DNA of 64,000 nucleotides from Neptunomonas sp. (GCF_016744175.1 NZ_JADGEV010000002.1:65136-129135), one strand, 5' to 3'; counted from the stretch's first letter, positions 1 through 9,855 are shown. Numbers and translations: made by a program. Notes: generated from the sequence alone by a model not told the origin.

Positions 1-314
1 TTATTTGAAATAACAGGATGTTTCGAGGGGGCAGGCGACAAATGAAGCGACTCTGCCGTAACGGGTGCCATCTGTGGTTTACGCTGTCCAGCAGGGCTTG
101 AACTTACATGAGCAGGCTCACCGTCAGAGAGCGCTGGCATCTCATCAGGAGCATCATCAGACGAAAAATCTTCATCCATGTGCCCGTATATAAACTGGTA
201 GACACTATCCGGCGAAGGCTTTGCGCCCGGCAATACAGCTCGGGGCAACCAGCTAGTCACCCCCATTGCCGCCAAGTATTGATGGCGCTGTTGCTCTGTG
301 TGCTCAGACGACAT
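1..314 (-). CDS. N-terminal part of an unidentified protein, UDG/HolD-like start (runs off the window)
   Basis: The frame opens at ATG 314 and runs without a stop past base 1, so at least 104 residues are present and the C-terminus is missing. It begins 3 nt after the leuA stop on the same strand, with an AGG about 8 nt before the ATG inside the leuA end, so it is probably co-transcribed with leuA. The first 30 residues include YLAAMGVTSWLPR, which resembles the start of gammaproteobacterial HolD (DNA polymerase III psi) and of the N-terminally extended type-4 uracil-DNA glycosylases found near rimI. A Pro/Ser/Asp-rich, linker-like stretch follows. The catalytic part lies outside the window, so the function is inference and I cannot choose between these two. 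That it is a coding region is fairly sure. Confidence 0.55.
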   Translation of the reverse strand, partial: MSSEHTEQQRHQYLAAMGVTSWLPRAVLPGAKPSPDSVYQFIYGHMDEDFSSDDAPDEMPALSDGEPAHVSSSPAGQRKPQMAPVTAESLHLSPAPSKHPVISN

Positions 315-317
315 TCA

Positions 318-1859
318 TTAGACCTGCGGGTGAGCTTTTTGGACATTTGCATCCAACAGGTTGAGCGCGTGTACATAAGCCTTAGCTGAAGCGATAATAA
401 TATCAATATCAGACCCCATACCATTCACAATACGGCCAGCTTTCTCTAAGCGCACAGTCACTTCACCCTGCGAGTCTGTTCCGCTAGTAATAGCATTAAC
501 AGAGTACAGTTCGAGGCTAGAGTCAGAATGCACTATCTCTTCAATTGCTTTTAAAGCAGCATCAACGGGACCACCACCTTCAGACTCTGCTTTCTGCTCA
601 ACACCATCTACCATCAAGGAGATTTGAGCAACAGGCACTTCACCTGTTTGAGAAGTGACATTCAAAGAAGACAATTTATACTTTTCATAAGCATCAGCTG
701 CACGTACGTCAGAAACGAGTGCGATAAGATCTTCATCAAAAATCTCATGCTTTTTGTCCGCTAATTCTTTAAAACGAGCAAATGCATGGTTCAGCTCAGC
801 ATCAGAGCTAAATGCCGTTCCTAGTTCGTCTAAGCGCGAGCGAAAAGCGTTTCGGCCTGAATGCTTACCCATCACCATTCGGTTGGTTTGCCAGCCGACA
901 TCTTGCGCCGTCATAATTTCGTAAGTTTCACGGTGTTTCAACACACCATCTTGATGAATGCCAGATTCATGCGCAAACGCATTTGCCCCAACAATGGCCT
1001 TATTCGGCTGTACAGGGAAGCCTGTAATACTAGACACGAGACGTGATGCAGGAACAATTTGTGTTGTATCAATATTTGTTTGCAAACCCAGCAAGTCTTT
1101 TCGTGTGCGGATGGCCATAACAAACTCTTCAAGAGATGCATTACCAGCACGCTCACCCAAGCCATTAATTGTACATTCCACTTGGCGCGCACCTGCGGTA
1201 ACCGCGGCCAAAGAGTTTGCCACAGCCAAACCTAAATCATTATGGCAATGAACTGAAAAAATTGCTTTATCTGCATTGGGTATACGCTGTAGCAACTGCC
1301 CAATGGTATATCCAAATTCTTCAGGTATTGCGTAACCAACAGTATCAGGGATGTTGATAGTCCGAGCACCCGCATCAATCACTTTTTCTATGATACGACA
1401 CATGAAATCAAGTTCTGACCGGCTTGCATCTTCTAACGAAAACTCAACATCGCTAATCAAATTATGCGCACGCTTAACAGCATGTACCGCATGCTCAATC
1501 ACCTGATCAGGTGTCATTTGAAGCTTATACTTCATATGGATCGGCGATGTTGCTATGAAGGTATGAATACGCCCTGAAGCAGCCCCTACAAGCGCTTCTC
1601 CTGCACGGTCTATATCAGCATCCAATGCGCGTGATAATGAGCAAACTGTACTTTCGGTGACGTTATTCGCAATCGCTTTAATTGACTCAAAGTCACCCGG
1701 CGAAGCAATGGCGAAACCGGCTTCTATAACATCCACACGCATTTTTTCTAGTTGCTTAGCAATACGTAACTTTTCATCCTTGGTCATTGATGCACCAGGA
1801 CTTTGTTCACCATCACGTAGCGTTGTATCAAAAATTATGACTTGGTCTTTACTGCTCAT
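318..1859 (-). CDS. leuA: 2-isopropylmalate synthase
   Basis: Condenses acetyl-CoA with 2-oxoisovalerate, the first committed step of leucine synthesis, in the cytoplasm. The 513-residue length fits the E. coli-type enzyme. The DRE-TIM barrel opens with DTTLRDGEQ (11-19), which supplies the metal-binding Asp and catalytic Arg. The second metal motif HCHNDLG (204-210) and GLGERAGN (233-240) follow in the expected places. The last 120 or so residues form the leucine-sensing regulatory domain. GGAG sits 8 nt before the ATG. It is divergent from the C-S lyase gene and followed closely by a partial gene. The 5' region shows no leucine-rich leader peptide or attenuator that I can recognise. Confidence 0.97.
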   Translation of the reverse strand: MSSKDQVIIFDTTLRDGEQSPGASMTKDEKLRIAKQLEKMRVDVIEAGFAIASPGDFESIKAIANNVTESTVCSLSRALDADIDRAGEALVGAASGRIHTFIATSPIHMKYKLQMTPDQVIEHAVHAVKRAHNLISDVEFSLEDASRSELDFMCRIIEKVIDAGARTINIPDTVGYAIPEEFGYTIGQLLQRIPNADKAIFSVHCHNDLGLAVANSLAAVTAGARQVECTINGLGERAGNASLEEFVMAIRTRKDLLGLQTNIDTTQIVPASRLVSSITGFPVQPNKAIVGANAFAHESGIHQDGVLKHRETYEIMTAQDVGWQTNRMVMGKHSGRNAFRSRLDELGTAFSSDAELNHAFARFKELADKKHEIFDEDLIALVSDVRAADAYEKYKLSSLNVTSQTGEVPVAQISLMVDGVEQKAESEGGGPVDAALKAIEEIVHSDSSLELYSVNAITSGTDSQGEVTVRLEKAGRIVNGMGSDIDIIIASAKAYVHALNLLDANVQKAHPQV

Positions 1860-2207
1860 CGGAGGGGCTCCAATCAGTTACTCAATGCACGACAAGGACA
1901 CTGAATTAAACGAATTATTTTTAACGAAATTTAACAAGGATGAGAACACGACTTAGCTACCTTAAAGCAGAGGGCGTTGAGGCTATAAACGCGTTAATTC
2001 ACCACACGCAATGGTTGTCGTATCAACACGTGCTATATAGCTCACATAGGCGCTCACGAATTGCATATTCACCTGTTAACCGAATTGATTTGAATTACCG
2101 ATAACTATAACCTGAAGCTAGCTATTTGTAACCTACCAGCCGCTGCAATTACTACGAGAAAGTACGCTCGTATGTGATGTAAACGTTGTACAAAGCAGGA
2201 AAGCCCA
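1860..2207. promoter_or_regulatory. Divergent intergenic region between leuA and the C-S lyase gene
   Basis: These 348 bases must hold the promoters of both divergent genes. The sequence is AT-rich. I see no convincing sigma-70 pair, no leucine leader peptide, no terminator/antiterminator pair and no RNA gene. An AGGA lies about 7 nt before the ATG at 2208. Confidence 0.4.
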
Positions 2208-3362
2208 ATGACACCTACAAATTTTGATGCTTTTATTGATCGTAGTGATACAGCCAGCCAAAAGTGGGAGCGGTACCGGGACACTGAAATACTCCCTATG
2301 TGGGTTGCTGACACCGACTTTATGGCCCCACCAAGTGTTATACAGGCACTGCAACAAAGAGTAGCGCATGGGGTCTTTGGATATACCAATACACCCGCAG
2401 AACTCAACCAGCTTGTCATTGATAGAATGCAATCGCTTTATGAATGGGAAATAGAAACTAACTGGCTAGTATGGTTGCCAGGCCTGGTGTGCGGTCTTAA
2501 TCTGGCGTGCAGGGCTGTAGGCGAGGCAGGCGACCACGTTATTTCTCCCCAACCTGTTTACCCACCTTTTGTCTCTGCACCTCACTTATCAAAACGCAAA
2601 GTTATTCAGGTACCGATGAAGCAAGAAAACGACCGCTTCATTCTCGATTTTGCAGTATTAGAGAGCTCCATCACACCCGATACGCACATGATTCTTTTTT
2701 GTAATCCGCACAACCCCGGCGGCAGTGTTTACAGAAAGGAAGAGTTAGATAAACTGGCCGCTATCGCCAAAAAGCACCAACTTATCATTTGTTCTGACGA
2801 AATCCACTGCGATCTAATTCTTGAAGAAGAGTTAAAACACATACCGTTGGCTTCATTAAATTCCGATAGCGCTTCACGTACCATCACGCTAATGGCGCCC
2901 AGTAAAACGTATAACATTGCAGGACTTGGCTGCTCATTTGCCATCATTCCTGACGAACAATTACGTAAGCAGTTTATTAATGTGAGAAAAGGTATTGTAC
3001 CTGACGTAAATTTACTCGGTTACACTGCCGCTATTGGTGCCTATCAGGCGGGTGATGACTGGAACCAAAAGCAGCTAAGCTATCTAAGAGAAAACAGAGA
3101 TTACCTAATACAAGAATTGAACCAGATTCCAGGCTTAAAACTAAACCCCATTGAAGCTACTTATTTAGCGTGGATAGACATATCAGCTGCAAAATTAGAA
3201 AACCCAGCACGCTTTTTTGAAGAAGCAGGAATAGGTATGTCACCCGGACGTGATTTTGGTGATGCCAACTATATGCGACTTAACTTTGGTTGCCCACGGC
3301 CTTTATTAGAAGAGGCCGTAAAGCGCATAAAAAGTGCTCTGCTGAATCATCTCCCCGCATAA
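2208..3362 (+). CDS. PatB/MalY-type PLP-dependent C-S lyase (cystathionine beta-lyase family)
   Basis: A 384-residue fold-type I aminotransferase-like enzyme of the PatB/MalY branch, predicted to cleave C-S bonds of cystathionine or cysteine S-conjugates in the cytoplasm. The PMWVADTDF motif near residue 30 is typical of this branch. NPHNPGG (166-172), the PLP-ring aspartate in SDEIH (196-200) and the Schiff-base lysine K233 in SKTYN are all present. The C-terminal RLNFGCPR carries the carboxylate-binding Arg. It stands alone, divergent from leuA and convergent with epmA. MalY of E. coli also acts as a regulator, so an additional role cannot be excluded. The exact substrate cannot be read from the sequence. 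Confidence 0.88.
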   Translation: MTPTNFDAFIDRSDTASQKWERYRDTEILPMWVADTDFMAPPSVIQALQQRVAHGVFGYTNTPAELNQLVIDRMQSLYEWEIETNWLVWLPGLVCGLNLACRAVGEAGDHVISPQPVYPPFVSAPHLSKRKVIQVPMKQENDRFILDFAVLESSITPDTHMILFCNPHNPGGSVYRKEELDKLAAIAKKHQLIICSDEIHCDLILEEELKHIPLASLNSDSASRTITLMAPSKTYNIAGLGCSFAIIPDEQLRKQFINVRKGIVPDVNLLGYTAAIGAYQAGDDWNQKQLSYLRENRDYLIQELNQIPGLKLNPIEATYLAWIDISAAKLENPARFFEEAGIGMSPGRDFGDANYMRLNFGCPRPLLEEAVKRIKSALLNHLPA

Positions 3363-3367
3363 CCTAC

Positions 3368-3401
3368 ACCTGCTTTGAGCGGTAACAGGCTTAGAGCAGG
3401 T
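3368..3401. terminator. Hairpin between convergent genes, possible bidirectional terminator
   Basis: ACCTGCT (3368-3374) pairs with AGCAGGT (3395-3401), and TGAGC (3376-3380) pairs with GCTTA with one wobble. The hairpin lies in the 43-nt gap between the C-S lyase gene and epmA. No T-run follows on either strand, so intrinsic termination is uncertain. Confidence 0.4.
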
Positions 3402-3405
3402 CCTA

Positions 3406-4371
3406 TTAGGCATTTCGGAATGTAAACGGTATCACTTCTTCTATATGCGAGGCATTCAAGGCAAGCATAACCAATCTATCCACACCTAAAGCGACACCTG
3501 CGCAATCTGGCAAACCAGAAGCCAGCGCGGCAACTAGGCGTTGCTCTAATGGGCGCTGAGGCAACTTTAATAATTTTCTTGTCTGTTGATCAGCACTTAA
3601 TCGTCGCTGCTGCTCTTGTGAATCTGTGAGTTCATGGTAACCATTTGCCAGCTCCATTCCTCCCACAAACAACTCAAAGCGAGCTGCCACTAATTCACCA
3701 TCCTCACCCTCTTTAATGCGCGCCAATGCTGATTGACTCGCCGGATAATCAGTAATAAACACCGACTCATCTTTTAACATGGGTTCAATCAAATGCGACA
3801 TCAATAAATTCAACCAAGCATCACGGTCGTCTAAACTCATGTCAATTTCAACATGTTTATGCATTGCTTCAGCGAGTTGAGCTGTGCTAGATTTTTGCAA
3901 ATCAAGCCCCAGTTTCTCTTTGAATATGTCATTATAGGTACACCGTCGAATTGGCCCTATGTCTAAAACCAACTGCACCAGACGCTCAACATCATCCATT
4001 AATGCATTGTCATCAAGCCCTAATCGATACCATTCCAACATCGTAAATTCTGGATTATGAAAGCGCCCCTCTTCACCATTGCGGAACACTTTTCCCAGCT
4101 GATAGATTGAACCACTTCCCGCTGCTAAGAGACGTTTCATTGCATATTCAGGCGAGGTTTGCAGATAACATGTTTCTGCCTCTGCCTCAGGGTAGCCACG
4201 AAAGCTCACTTCTAATGAATCAATAAAAGGATCACTGACCGCACACTGAGAGAGAACTGCCGTATCAACTTCGAGTACTTCTTGCTCAGAAAAATACTGT
4301 CGAATCGACGCAAAAACAGCTGCTCTTTTGTGTAAGCTTTTTATACAAGTGGTTGGCTTCCAATCAGGCAT
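3406..4371 (-). CDS. epmA: EF-P beta-lysine ligase (EpmA/GenX/PoxA)
   Basis: A truncated class II lysyl-tRNA synthetase paralogue that attaches (R)-beta-lysine to elongation factor P; the anticodon-binding domain is absent, as usual. Motif 2 (FRNGEEGRFHNPEFTMLEWYR region) and motif 3 (GVALGVDRLVMLAL) are clear. I start at ATG 4371, giving 321 residues against 325 in E. coli. The frame is open to 4428, but that extension would run through the efp terminator, and a GGTGA lies upstream of 4371. It follows efp on the same strand and epmB is divergent, so the modification pathway is clustered with its target. The efp terminator probably limits read-through. Confidence 0.95.
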   Translation of the reverse strand: MPDWKPTTCIKSLHKRAAVFASIRQYFSEQEVLEVDTAVLSQCAVSDPFIDSLEVSFRGYPEAEAETCYLQTSPEYAMKRLLAAGSGSIYQLGKVFRNGEEGRFHNPEFTMLEWYRLGLDDNALMDDVERLVQLVLDIGPIRRCTYNDIFKEKLGLDLQKSSTAQLAEAMHKHVEIDMSLDDRDAWLNLLMSHLIEPMLKDESVFITDYPASQSALARIKEGEDGELVAARFELFVGGMELANGYHELTDSQEQQRRLSADQQTRKLLKLPQRPLEQRLVAALASGLPDCAGVALGVDRLVMLALNASHIEEVIPFTFRNA

Positions 4372-4409
4372 GAACATTTCACCATTTACTACAAAACACA
4401 AATAGACAG

Positions 4410-4438
4410 AAACAAAAACGGCAGCCAAAGCTGCCGTT
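4410..4438 (-). terminator. Rho-independent terminator after efp
   Basis: A perfect 9-bp stem: AACGGCAGC (4417-4425) pairs with GCTGCCGTT (4430-4438) around a 4-nt loop. Read on the minus strand it is followed by a T-rich tract. It lies 17 nt after the efp stop and upstream of the chosen epmA start. Confidence 0.85.
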
Positions 4439-4454
4439 AAACAACATTTAAAAA

Positions 4455-5015
4455 CTACGCTCGGCTAACGTAATCGCCAGTGCGTGTATCAATTTTTAAA
4501 ATATCGCCCTGTTCAATAAATAATGGAACACGAACGGATGCACCTGTACTCAACTTAGCAGGCTTAGAGCCACCTTGAGCGGTATCACCCTTCAAACCGG
4601 GATCAGTTTCAACTACTTCAAGCTCAACAAAATTAGCCGTTGTAATTGCAATTGGGTTGTCGTTCCAAAGCGTAACCATGCAGGTATCATTTTCTTTGAG
4701 CCATTTAGCAGCATCACCAACCGCAGTTTCATCAGCAGCGTATTGCTCAAAAGTAACCGGCACCATGAAATGGTATAGCTCACCGTCGTTATAGAGATAT
4801 TCCATATCGCGGTCCATAACATCTGCACCTTCAACGCTTTCGTTGGATTTAAAGGTACGCTCCCAAACACGACCGGTGAGTAAATTACGCATTTTTACAC
4901 GAGTAAACGCCTGGCCTTTACCCGGCTTTACAAATTCTACATCCTGCATCGCACATGGGTCACCTTCAAGCATTACTTTTAGGCCGTTCTTTAACTGGTT
5001 CGCGGAATATCCCAT
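4455..5015 (-). CDS. efp: Elongation factor P
   Basis: EF-P binds between the P and E sites of the ribosome and relieves stalling at polyproline stretches. The 186-residue length and three-domain OB-fold layout match E. coli. The modified loop [10 protein letters not shown] places K33 where E. coli has the beta-lysylated K34. The C-terminal region through [12 protein letters not shown] is typical. epmA follows and epmB is divergent, so K33 is very likely beta-lysylated by this pathway rather than rhamnosylated (the arginine-type EF-P of Pseudomonas has Arg here). The SD is weak (GAGA, about 8 nt). An intrinsic terminator follows the gene. Confidence 0.97.
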   Translation of the reverse strand: MGYSANQLKNGLKVMLEGDPCAMQDVEFVKPGKGQAFTRVKMRNLLTGRVWERTFKSNESVEGADVMDRDMEYLYNDGELYHFMVPVTFEQYAADETAVGDAAKWLKENDTCMVTLWNDNPIAITTANFVELEVVETDPGLKGDTAQGGSKPAKLSTGASVRVPLFIEQGDILKIDTRTGDYVSRA

Positions 5016-5156
5016 AATTTTCTCTAATTAATAATTAAGCTAAAATAATTTCACTAAAAAATAGTCAAATTAAAAAGGTTTCACACCAAAATTGACACCT
5101 ATTCTACTTGAAAGGAGAATGCGAGCAAAATTGAATCGCTTTAGGCCCCAGTCATC

Positions 5157-6167
5157 ATGAATCATATTACACCTTTTTTTGTTGAAACCGACTGGCAAAC
5201 CCTGCTACGGCAGTCTATTTGCAACATTGACGAGCTACTCAATGAGGTTAAATTAGATTCAAGCATACTTCCAGTAAGCGCCCAAGCCGCCACTGATTTT
5301 GCGATCAGAGTTCCAACTCCGTATTTAAATCGTATCGAAAAAGGCAACCCGAACGACCCTCTTCTACTACAAGTGTTACCCCAGCCTGCTGAAATGGAAC
5401 GCTATCCTGGCTATTCTAATGACCCCTTGGAAGAACTCGATACCAACCCTGCTCCAGGATTGATACACAAATACAAAGGCCGTGTACTTTTAATTCTCAG
5501 TGGTGCTTGTGCCATTAATTGCCGTTACTGCTTTCGGCGACATTTCCCCTATCAAGAGAACCAACTAGGCAGCCAGCAGTGGCAACAAGTACTGCAGTAC
5601 CTGAAAAATGACCAGAGCATTACTGAAGTGATTTTTTCGGGCGGAGACCCTTTAGCCACTCCGGACAAACGCTTAAACAATATGATTCGTGACATTGAAG
5701 CCATCGCCCATATTCAACGACTCAGGATCCACAGCCGTCTACCCGTCGTTATTCCTCAGCGTGTTACCGATGAACTCTGCCATACATTAGCCTCTTCTCG
5801 ACTCCAAACTGTCTGCGTTTTGCATGTCAATCACGCCAACGAAGTGGATACACAAGTAGCCAAGAGTATTGCTAAATTACAAGCGGCAAAAGTGACCGTA
5901 CTCAACCAATCAGTCCTGCTCAAAGGCATTAACGACTCAGTTGATTGCCTGAAAAACCTCAGTGAAAAACTCTTTACCTACGGCGTTCTACCTTACTATC
6001 TATTTGTGCTTGACCCCGTTCACGGCGCTGCTCATTTTGATGTGAGTGATAATGACGCCATTGCTTTAGTCAATACACTGCAAACAGAACTTCCCGGTTA
6101 CCTTGTTCCAAGGCTTGCCAGAGAGATTCCCGGGCGCCCATCAAAAACACTGCTATCCTTAACTTAA
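5157..6167 (+). CDS. epmB: EF-P (R)-beta-lysine 2,3-aminomutase-type radical SAM enzyme
   Basis: Radical SAM/PLP enzyme that converts (S)-alpha-lysine to (R)-beta-lysine, the substrate EpmA attaches to EF-P. The 4Fe-4S cysteines are C118, C122 and C125 in CAINCRYCFRRHFPY. FSGGDPL and RIHSRLPVVIP follow, and near the C-terminus VLDPVHGAAHF and LAREIPG match the E. coli protein closely. The 336-residue length is close to E. coli EpmB (342). It is divergent from efp across 141 AT-rich bases that must hold both promoters. No EpmC hydroxylase gene is visible nearby. Confidence 0.95.
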   Translation: MNHITPFFVETDWQTLLRQSICNIDELLNEVKLDSSILPVSAQAATDFAIRVPTPYLNRIEKGNPNDPLLLQVLPQPAEMERYPGYSNDPLEELDTNPAPGLIHKYKGRVLLILSGACAINCRYCFRRHFPYQENQLGSQQWQQVLQYLKNDQSITEVIFSGGDPLATPDKRLNNMIRDIEAIAHIQRLRIHSRLPVVIPQRVTDELCHTLASSRLQTVCVLHVNHANEVDTQVAKSIAKLQAAKVTVLNQSVLLKGINDSVDCLKNLSEKLFTYGVLPYYLFVLDPVHGAAHFDVSDNDAIALVNTLQTELPGYLVPRLAREIPGRPSKTLLSLT

Positions 6168-6291
6168 TTTAAGGCAAGATAAAACTTAATCAGTTACCCT
6201 TAAGCTATTAGGTGTATAAAGGGAATAACACTCCAACAACGAGTGCCTTCTGATATTTTATTGCCATTTGCTATCGTCACAGGATTAATCA

Positions 6292-6780
6292 ATGCAACTC
6301 ATAAAACGGTCATTCATACTTATTGCACTCGTATTACTAGCCGCCTGTAGTACCGAGAAAGAGATAGTAAAGATACCTGACCCTGAGCCTGTATATGTAC
6401 CTGAGCCACTCATCACGCTAGAGCTGGCTGAGCCAGTTCAAAAGAAAAAACGCGGCCCGGTCGGTGCAAACATCCACTTCACAAACTCTTCAACCGGCAT
6501 TTACCAATACATACTGTTTCGTACCACTGCCTATGATAAAGATGGCAATGTTGTGCGCGCAAGAAAGAGTCGTGACCAAAGTGCTTACCTAAGAGTCGCA
6601 GGGCCTGTTCACCCTGGGGAATACAGTAAAGGGCACTCTTGGAAAAATACCTGGAGAAGTAAAGCGAATATAGATTGTATCGATATAGATCATGTAGAGA
6701 TCGTATTCAGTGATGGAAGCGTTGAAGTTGCACAAGGTGACAGGCTGACAAAGCTAACCAATGGTACATGCGTTCGATAA
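6292..6780 (+). CDS. Orphan lipoprotein with a possible FxLYD-like beta-sandwich domain
   Basis: 162 residues. The signal peptide (1-18) ends in the lipobox LAAC, with C19 lipidated. Pro/Glu-rich segment 25-50 (EPVYVPEPL) looks like an extended spacer from the membrane. The rest has the rhythm of an FxLYD-type Ig-like fold: IHFTNSSTGIYQY, then TAYDKDGNVV, then a GPVHPGEYSKG loop. Two cysteines (in NIDCIDI and NGTCVR) could form a disulfide in the periplasm. An AGGA precedes the start. It stands alone between epmB and miaB and has its own downstream hairpin. I do not recognise a named family and assign no function. Confidence 0.7.
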   Translation: MQLIKRSFILIALVLLAACSTEKEIVKIPDPEPVYVPEPLITLELAEPVQKKKRGPVGANIHFTNSSTGIYQYILFRTTAYDKDGNVVRARKSRDQSAYLRVAGPVHPGEYSKGHSWKNTWRSKANIDCIDIDHVEIVFSDGSVEVAQGDRLTKLTNGTCVR

Positions 6781-6797
6781 ATAACAACCGTCATTTA

Positions 6798-6841
6798 GGG
6801 GCACTTTCTTATAATGCTTAAAGCAAATAAGAAAGCTCCCC
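6798..6841 (+). terminator. Strong hairpin after the lipoprotein gene
   Basis: GGGG plus CTTTCTTAT (6804-6812) pair with ATAAGAAAG (6827-6835) plus CCCC, giving a 9-bp core and a GC clamp around a 14-nt loop. It begins 17 nt after the stop codon. There is no T-run, so it may stabilise or process the mRNA end rather than terminate by itself. Confidence 0.45.
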
Positions 6842-7005
6842 ACAGTGAAATCCCCCGCTAAAGCTTTAACCTTATATATCGGCTACTCCCACCCCACTTG
6901 CCTAGCGATAAAATCGATTCCGGCCGACTCTGCAAAACCTATTAAAAGCCCACCCTATCCAGTACAATGACCGGTCTTTTTGCAAACGATAGAACAAGGT
7001 GTGTA

Positions 7006-8346
7006 ATGGCGAAAAAGCTATTTATTAAAACTCATGGCTGTCAAATGAACGAGTATGATTCTGCACGCATGTCGGATCTACTGGGTGAAAGTCACGAGTT
7101 GGAGCTAACCGATAGCCCGGATGATGCAGATGTCCTGCTATTAAATACTTGTTCTATTAGGGAAAAAGCACAAGAGAAGGTTTTTCATCAGCTAGGCCGC
7201 TGGCGTAAATTAAAGAATGCCCGCCCAGATCTTGTTATCGGTGTAGGCGGCTGCGTGGCAAGCCAAGAAGGCGAGAACATTCTCAAACGCGCCCCTTATG
7301 TTGATATGATTTTCGGCCCGCAAACACTACACCGTCTACCAGAAATGATAGATCTGACTAATCAGGGTAAAAAAGGCATCGTTGATATCAGCTTTCCTGA
7401 AATTGAGAAATTTGACGTTTTGCCTACACCTAAAGCAGACGGTGCCGAAGCGTTTGTCTCTGTTATGGAAGGGTGCAGCAAATACTGCTCATTCTGTGTC
7501 GTTCCCTATACGCGCGGAGAAGAGGTCAGTCGCCCAATAGATGACGTAATTACCGAGTGTGTTGAATTAGCTGAGCAAGGTGTTAGAGAAGTAAACCTAC
7601 TAGGCCAGAACGTAAATGCCTATCGTGGTGAAACACATGATGGCGACACAGCAGACTTAGCAGAACTCATTCGTAATGTAGCGGCGGTTGATGGCATAGA
7701 TCGCATCCGTTTCACCACGTCACATCCCGTAGAGTTTACAGACAATTTAATTCAAGCTTTTGCTGACGTACCTGAACTGGTTAACCACCTTCACTTACCA
7801 GTGCAGTCTGGTTCTGACCGAATTTTGATGGCCATGAAACGTGGCCATACGGTATTAGAGTATAAATCAAAAATTCGCCGTCTGATGAAAATACGCCCCG
7901 AACTAACCATGTCCTCTGATTTCATCATTGGCTTCCCGGGCGAAACCGAAGCAGACTTTGAAGCGACAATGAACCTCATTCAAGAAATTGGATTTGATAA
8001 CTCCTTCAGCTTTATTTATAGCAGACGACCAGGAACGCCCGCATCTGACTTGCCTGATACTGTTTCTGAAGAAACCAAAAAAGAACATTTGCAGATTCTA
8101 CAAACACGTATTATTCAGCAAACCATGCAAATCAGCCGTCGAATGATTGGCTCAACCCAACGCATTTTGGTTAACCGCTATTCAAGAAAAGACCCCGGGC
8201 TTTTATCTGGACGCACAGAGAACAACCGTGTCGTCAATTTCAAATGCGACAACCCGAACCTGATTGGCCACTTCGCGGATGTGCGCATCCTCGATGCTTA
8301 TCAGAACTCCTTGCTTGGTGAGCTAGTAAGCTCTGAGCTTGATTAA
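7006..8346 (+). CDS. miaB: tRNA-2-methylthio-N6-dimethylallyladenosine synthase
   Basis: Radical SAM methylthiotransferase that adds the ms2 group to i6A37 of tRNAs reading UNN codons. The UPF0004 domain holds one cluster with C12, C49 and C83; the radical SAM cluster is C157, C161 and C164 in [11 protein letters not shown]-terminal TRAM domain occupies about residues 375-440. I start at ATG 7006 ([11 protein letters not shown]), with AAGG 6 nt upstream, giving 446 residues as in Pseudomonas. The open frame back to 6967 adds 13 non-conserved residues. It heads the miaB-phoH-ybeY-corC-lnt operon-like row found in E. coli and Pseudomonas. Confidence 0.97.
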   Translation: MAKKLFIKTHGCQMNEYDSARMSDLLGESHELELTDSPDDADVLLLNTCSIREKAQEKVFHQLGRWRKLKNARPDLVIGVGGCVASQEGENILKRAPYVDMIFGPQTLHRLPEMIDLTNQGKKGIVDISFPEIEKFDVLPTPKADGAEAFVSVMEGCSKYCSFCVVPYTRGEEVSRPIDDVITECVELAEQGVREVNLLGQNVNAYRGETHDGDTADLAELIRNVAAVDGIDRIRFTTSHPVEFTDNLIQAFADVPELVNHLHLPVQSGSDRILMAMKRGHTVLEYKSKIRRLMKIRPELTMSSDFIIGFPGETEADFEATMNLIQEIGFDNSFSFIYSRRPGTPASDLPDTVSEETKKEHLQILQTRIIQQTMQISRRMIGSTQRILVNRYSRKDPGLLSGRTENNRVVNFKCDNPNLIGHFADVRILDAYQNSLLGELVSSELD

Positions 8347-8373
8347 ACCCATTGCGGATTGAACAACACCAGT

Positions 8374-9384
8374 ATGACCACACAAACGACTAAAGACGTT
8401 AAATTTTTACTAGCGCCTTTTCATGCAGACGCTCTTGCCAACCTATGCGGCAAACTAAATGAACACCTAAAGTTATTAGAATCACGTTTAGATGTCACGA
8501 TTCATAACCGCAGCAACGAGTTTCAAGTGTCTGGCAAAAACCAGCAAACACAACTCGCTGGAGAAATGATAAAGCAGCTTTATCAAGACTCAATAGATGG
8601 TACTGACATCACACCAGAGCTGATCCATTTACTATTGCAACAATCTGGAATTGAGCAACGCGCAAGCAACGGCAACAAACAGCCTAAAGGCGATATTAGC
8701 ATTCGCACGCGTAAAGCACTCATCAGACCGCGCGGACCTAATCAACAAAACTATTTACGTTCTATTTTGCAGCACGATATCAATTTTGGCATTGGCCCTG
8801 CAGGAACAGGAAAAACGTACTTAGCTGTTGCCTGTGCTGTTCAAGCCTTAGAGCAAGAAGAGATCGAGCGTATTTTGCTGGTACGCCCTGCCGTTGAAGC
8901 AGGTGAAAAACTAGGTTTTCTACCTGGCGATTTATCGCAGAAGGTTGACCCCTACCTCCGCCCTCTTTATGACGCATTGTATGAAATGCTTGGCTTCGAG
9001 AAAGTCGACAAACTCCTTGAACGCAACATTATCGAAGTGGCTCCACTTGCTTACATGCGCGGACGTACACTAAATGGTGCCTTTGTTATTTTGGATGAAA
9101 GCCAAAATACCACACGTGAGCAGATGAAAATGTTCCTCACACGCATAGGTTTTGGCACAACCGCGGTTATCACTGGAGATATTACTCAGGTCGATTTACC
9201 TAAAGGCACCCCCTCAGGGCTCAAGCACGCTATCCATGTGTTAAGTGGTGTAAAAGATATTGGCTTCACTCACTTCTCATCTAAAGATGTTGTAAGACAT
9301 CCTCTAGTGCAACATATTGTAGAAGCTTATGAGCGGTTTGATCTAGAACAAGAGCAAGACAAAAACAAAGGTCAGCAATCATGA
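8374..9384 (+). CDS. ybeZ: PhoH-family ATPase (YbeZ)
   Basis: Cytoplasmic P-loop ATPase of the PhoH/YbeZ family, which works with the endoribonuclease YbeY in rRNA maturation. Walker A GPAGTGKT (141-148) and a Walker B-like FVILDESQN are intact, and the N-terminal 110 residues fit the YbeZ-specific extension. Start choice is uncertain: ATG 8374 is used here, while TTG 8359 is in frame 15 nt upstream and neither has a clear SD. The 3' end overlaps ybeY by ATGA, implying translational coupling, and the gene follows miaB by 27 nt. Confidence 0.93.
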   Translation: MTTQTTKDVKFLLAPFHADALANLCGKLNEHLKLLESRLDVTIHNRSNEFQVSGKNQQTQLAGEMIKQLYQDSIDGTDITPELIHLLLQQSGIEQRASNGNKQPKGDISIRTRKALIRPRGPNQQNYLRSILQHDINFGIGPAGTGKTYLAVACAVQALEQEEIERILLVRPAVEAGEKLGFLPGDLSQKVDPYLRPLYDALYEMLGFEKVDKLLERNIIEVAPLAYMRGRTLNGAFVILDESQNTTREQMKMFLTRIGFGTTAVITGDITQVDLPKGTPSGLKHAIHVLSGVKDIGFTHFSSKDVVRHPLVQHIVEAYERFDLEQEQDKNKGQQS

Positions 9385-9845
9385 GTTATGAAGTTGATAT
9401 CCAAAGAGAAATCAACGATTCTGAGGTAGATACACCCTCTGATGAAGATTTTCAACGCTGGGTTACTTTAGCGCTCACCGACAGAAAATCAGGTGGTGAA
9501 ATCTGCATACGGCTAGTAGAGCCCACTGAAAGCCAACAGCTAAATAGTGACTATCGCGGCAAAGATGCACCCACCAATGTTCTCTCTTTTCCCTTTGAAG
9601 CACCTGAAGGTATTCCTATGGAGCTTTTAGGAGACCTAGCGATTTGTGCAGATATTGTTGCCAAAGAAGCCCACGAACAAAATAAACCTGTACTTAACCA
9701 TTGGGCGCATATGGTAATACATGGGACCTTGCATCTTATTGGTTTCGACCATATAAATGATAGCGATGCCGAACAGATGGAAACGCTAGAAACAACCCTA
9801 CTGGCGTCCATCAATATACCTGACCCTTACCAACAAGGAGTGTGA
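9381..9845 (+). CDS. ybeY: Endoribonuclease YbeY
   Basis: Zinc-dependent single-strand endoribonuclease needed for 16S rRNA 3'-end maturation and ribosome quality control. The metal site H114, H118, H124 lies in HGTLHLIGFDH, and the conserved Arg (R59) is in SDYRGKD. The 154-residue length is typical. Its start overlaps the ybeZ stop, and corC follows after 10 nt. The Asp/Glu-rich N-terminal tail is variable in the family. Confidence 0.96.
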   Translation: MSYEVDIQREINDSEVDTPSDEDFQRWVTLALTDRKSGGEICIRLVEPTESQQLNSDYRGKDAPTNVLSFPFEAPEGIPMELLGDLAICADIVAKEAHEQNKPVLNHWAHMVIHGTLHLIGFDHINDSDAEQMETLETTLLASINIPDPYQQGV

Positions 9846-9855
9846 GAAATTAGTT

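Noticed and set aside
1860-2207. Leucine attenuator or riboswitch before leuA
   Set aside because: No short ORF with a run of Leu codons and no terminator/antiterminator pair was found.
4372-4428. N-terminal extension of EpmA by 19 residues
   Set aside because: It would be encoded across the efp terminator hairpin; family length and a GGTGA upstream of 4371 favour the shorter form.
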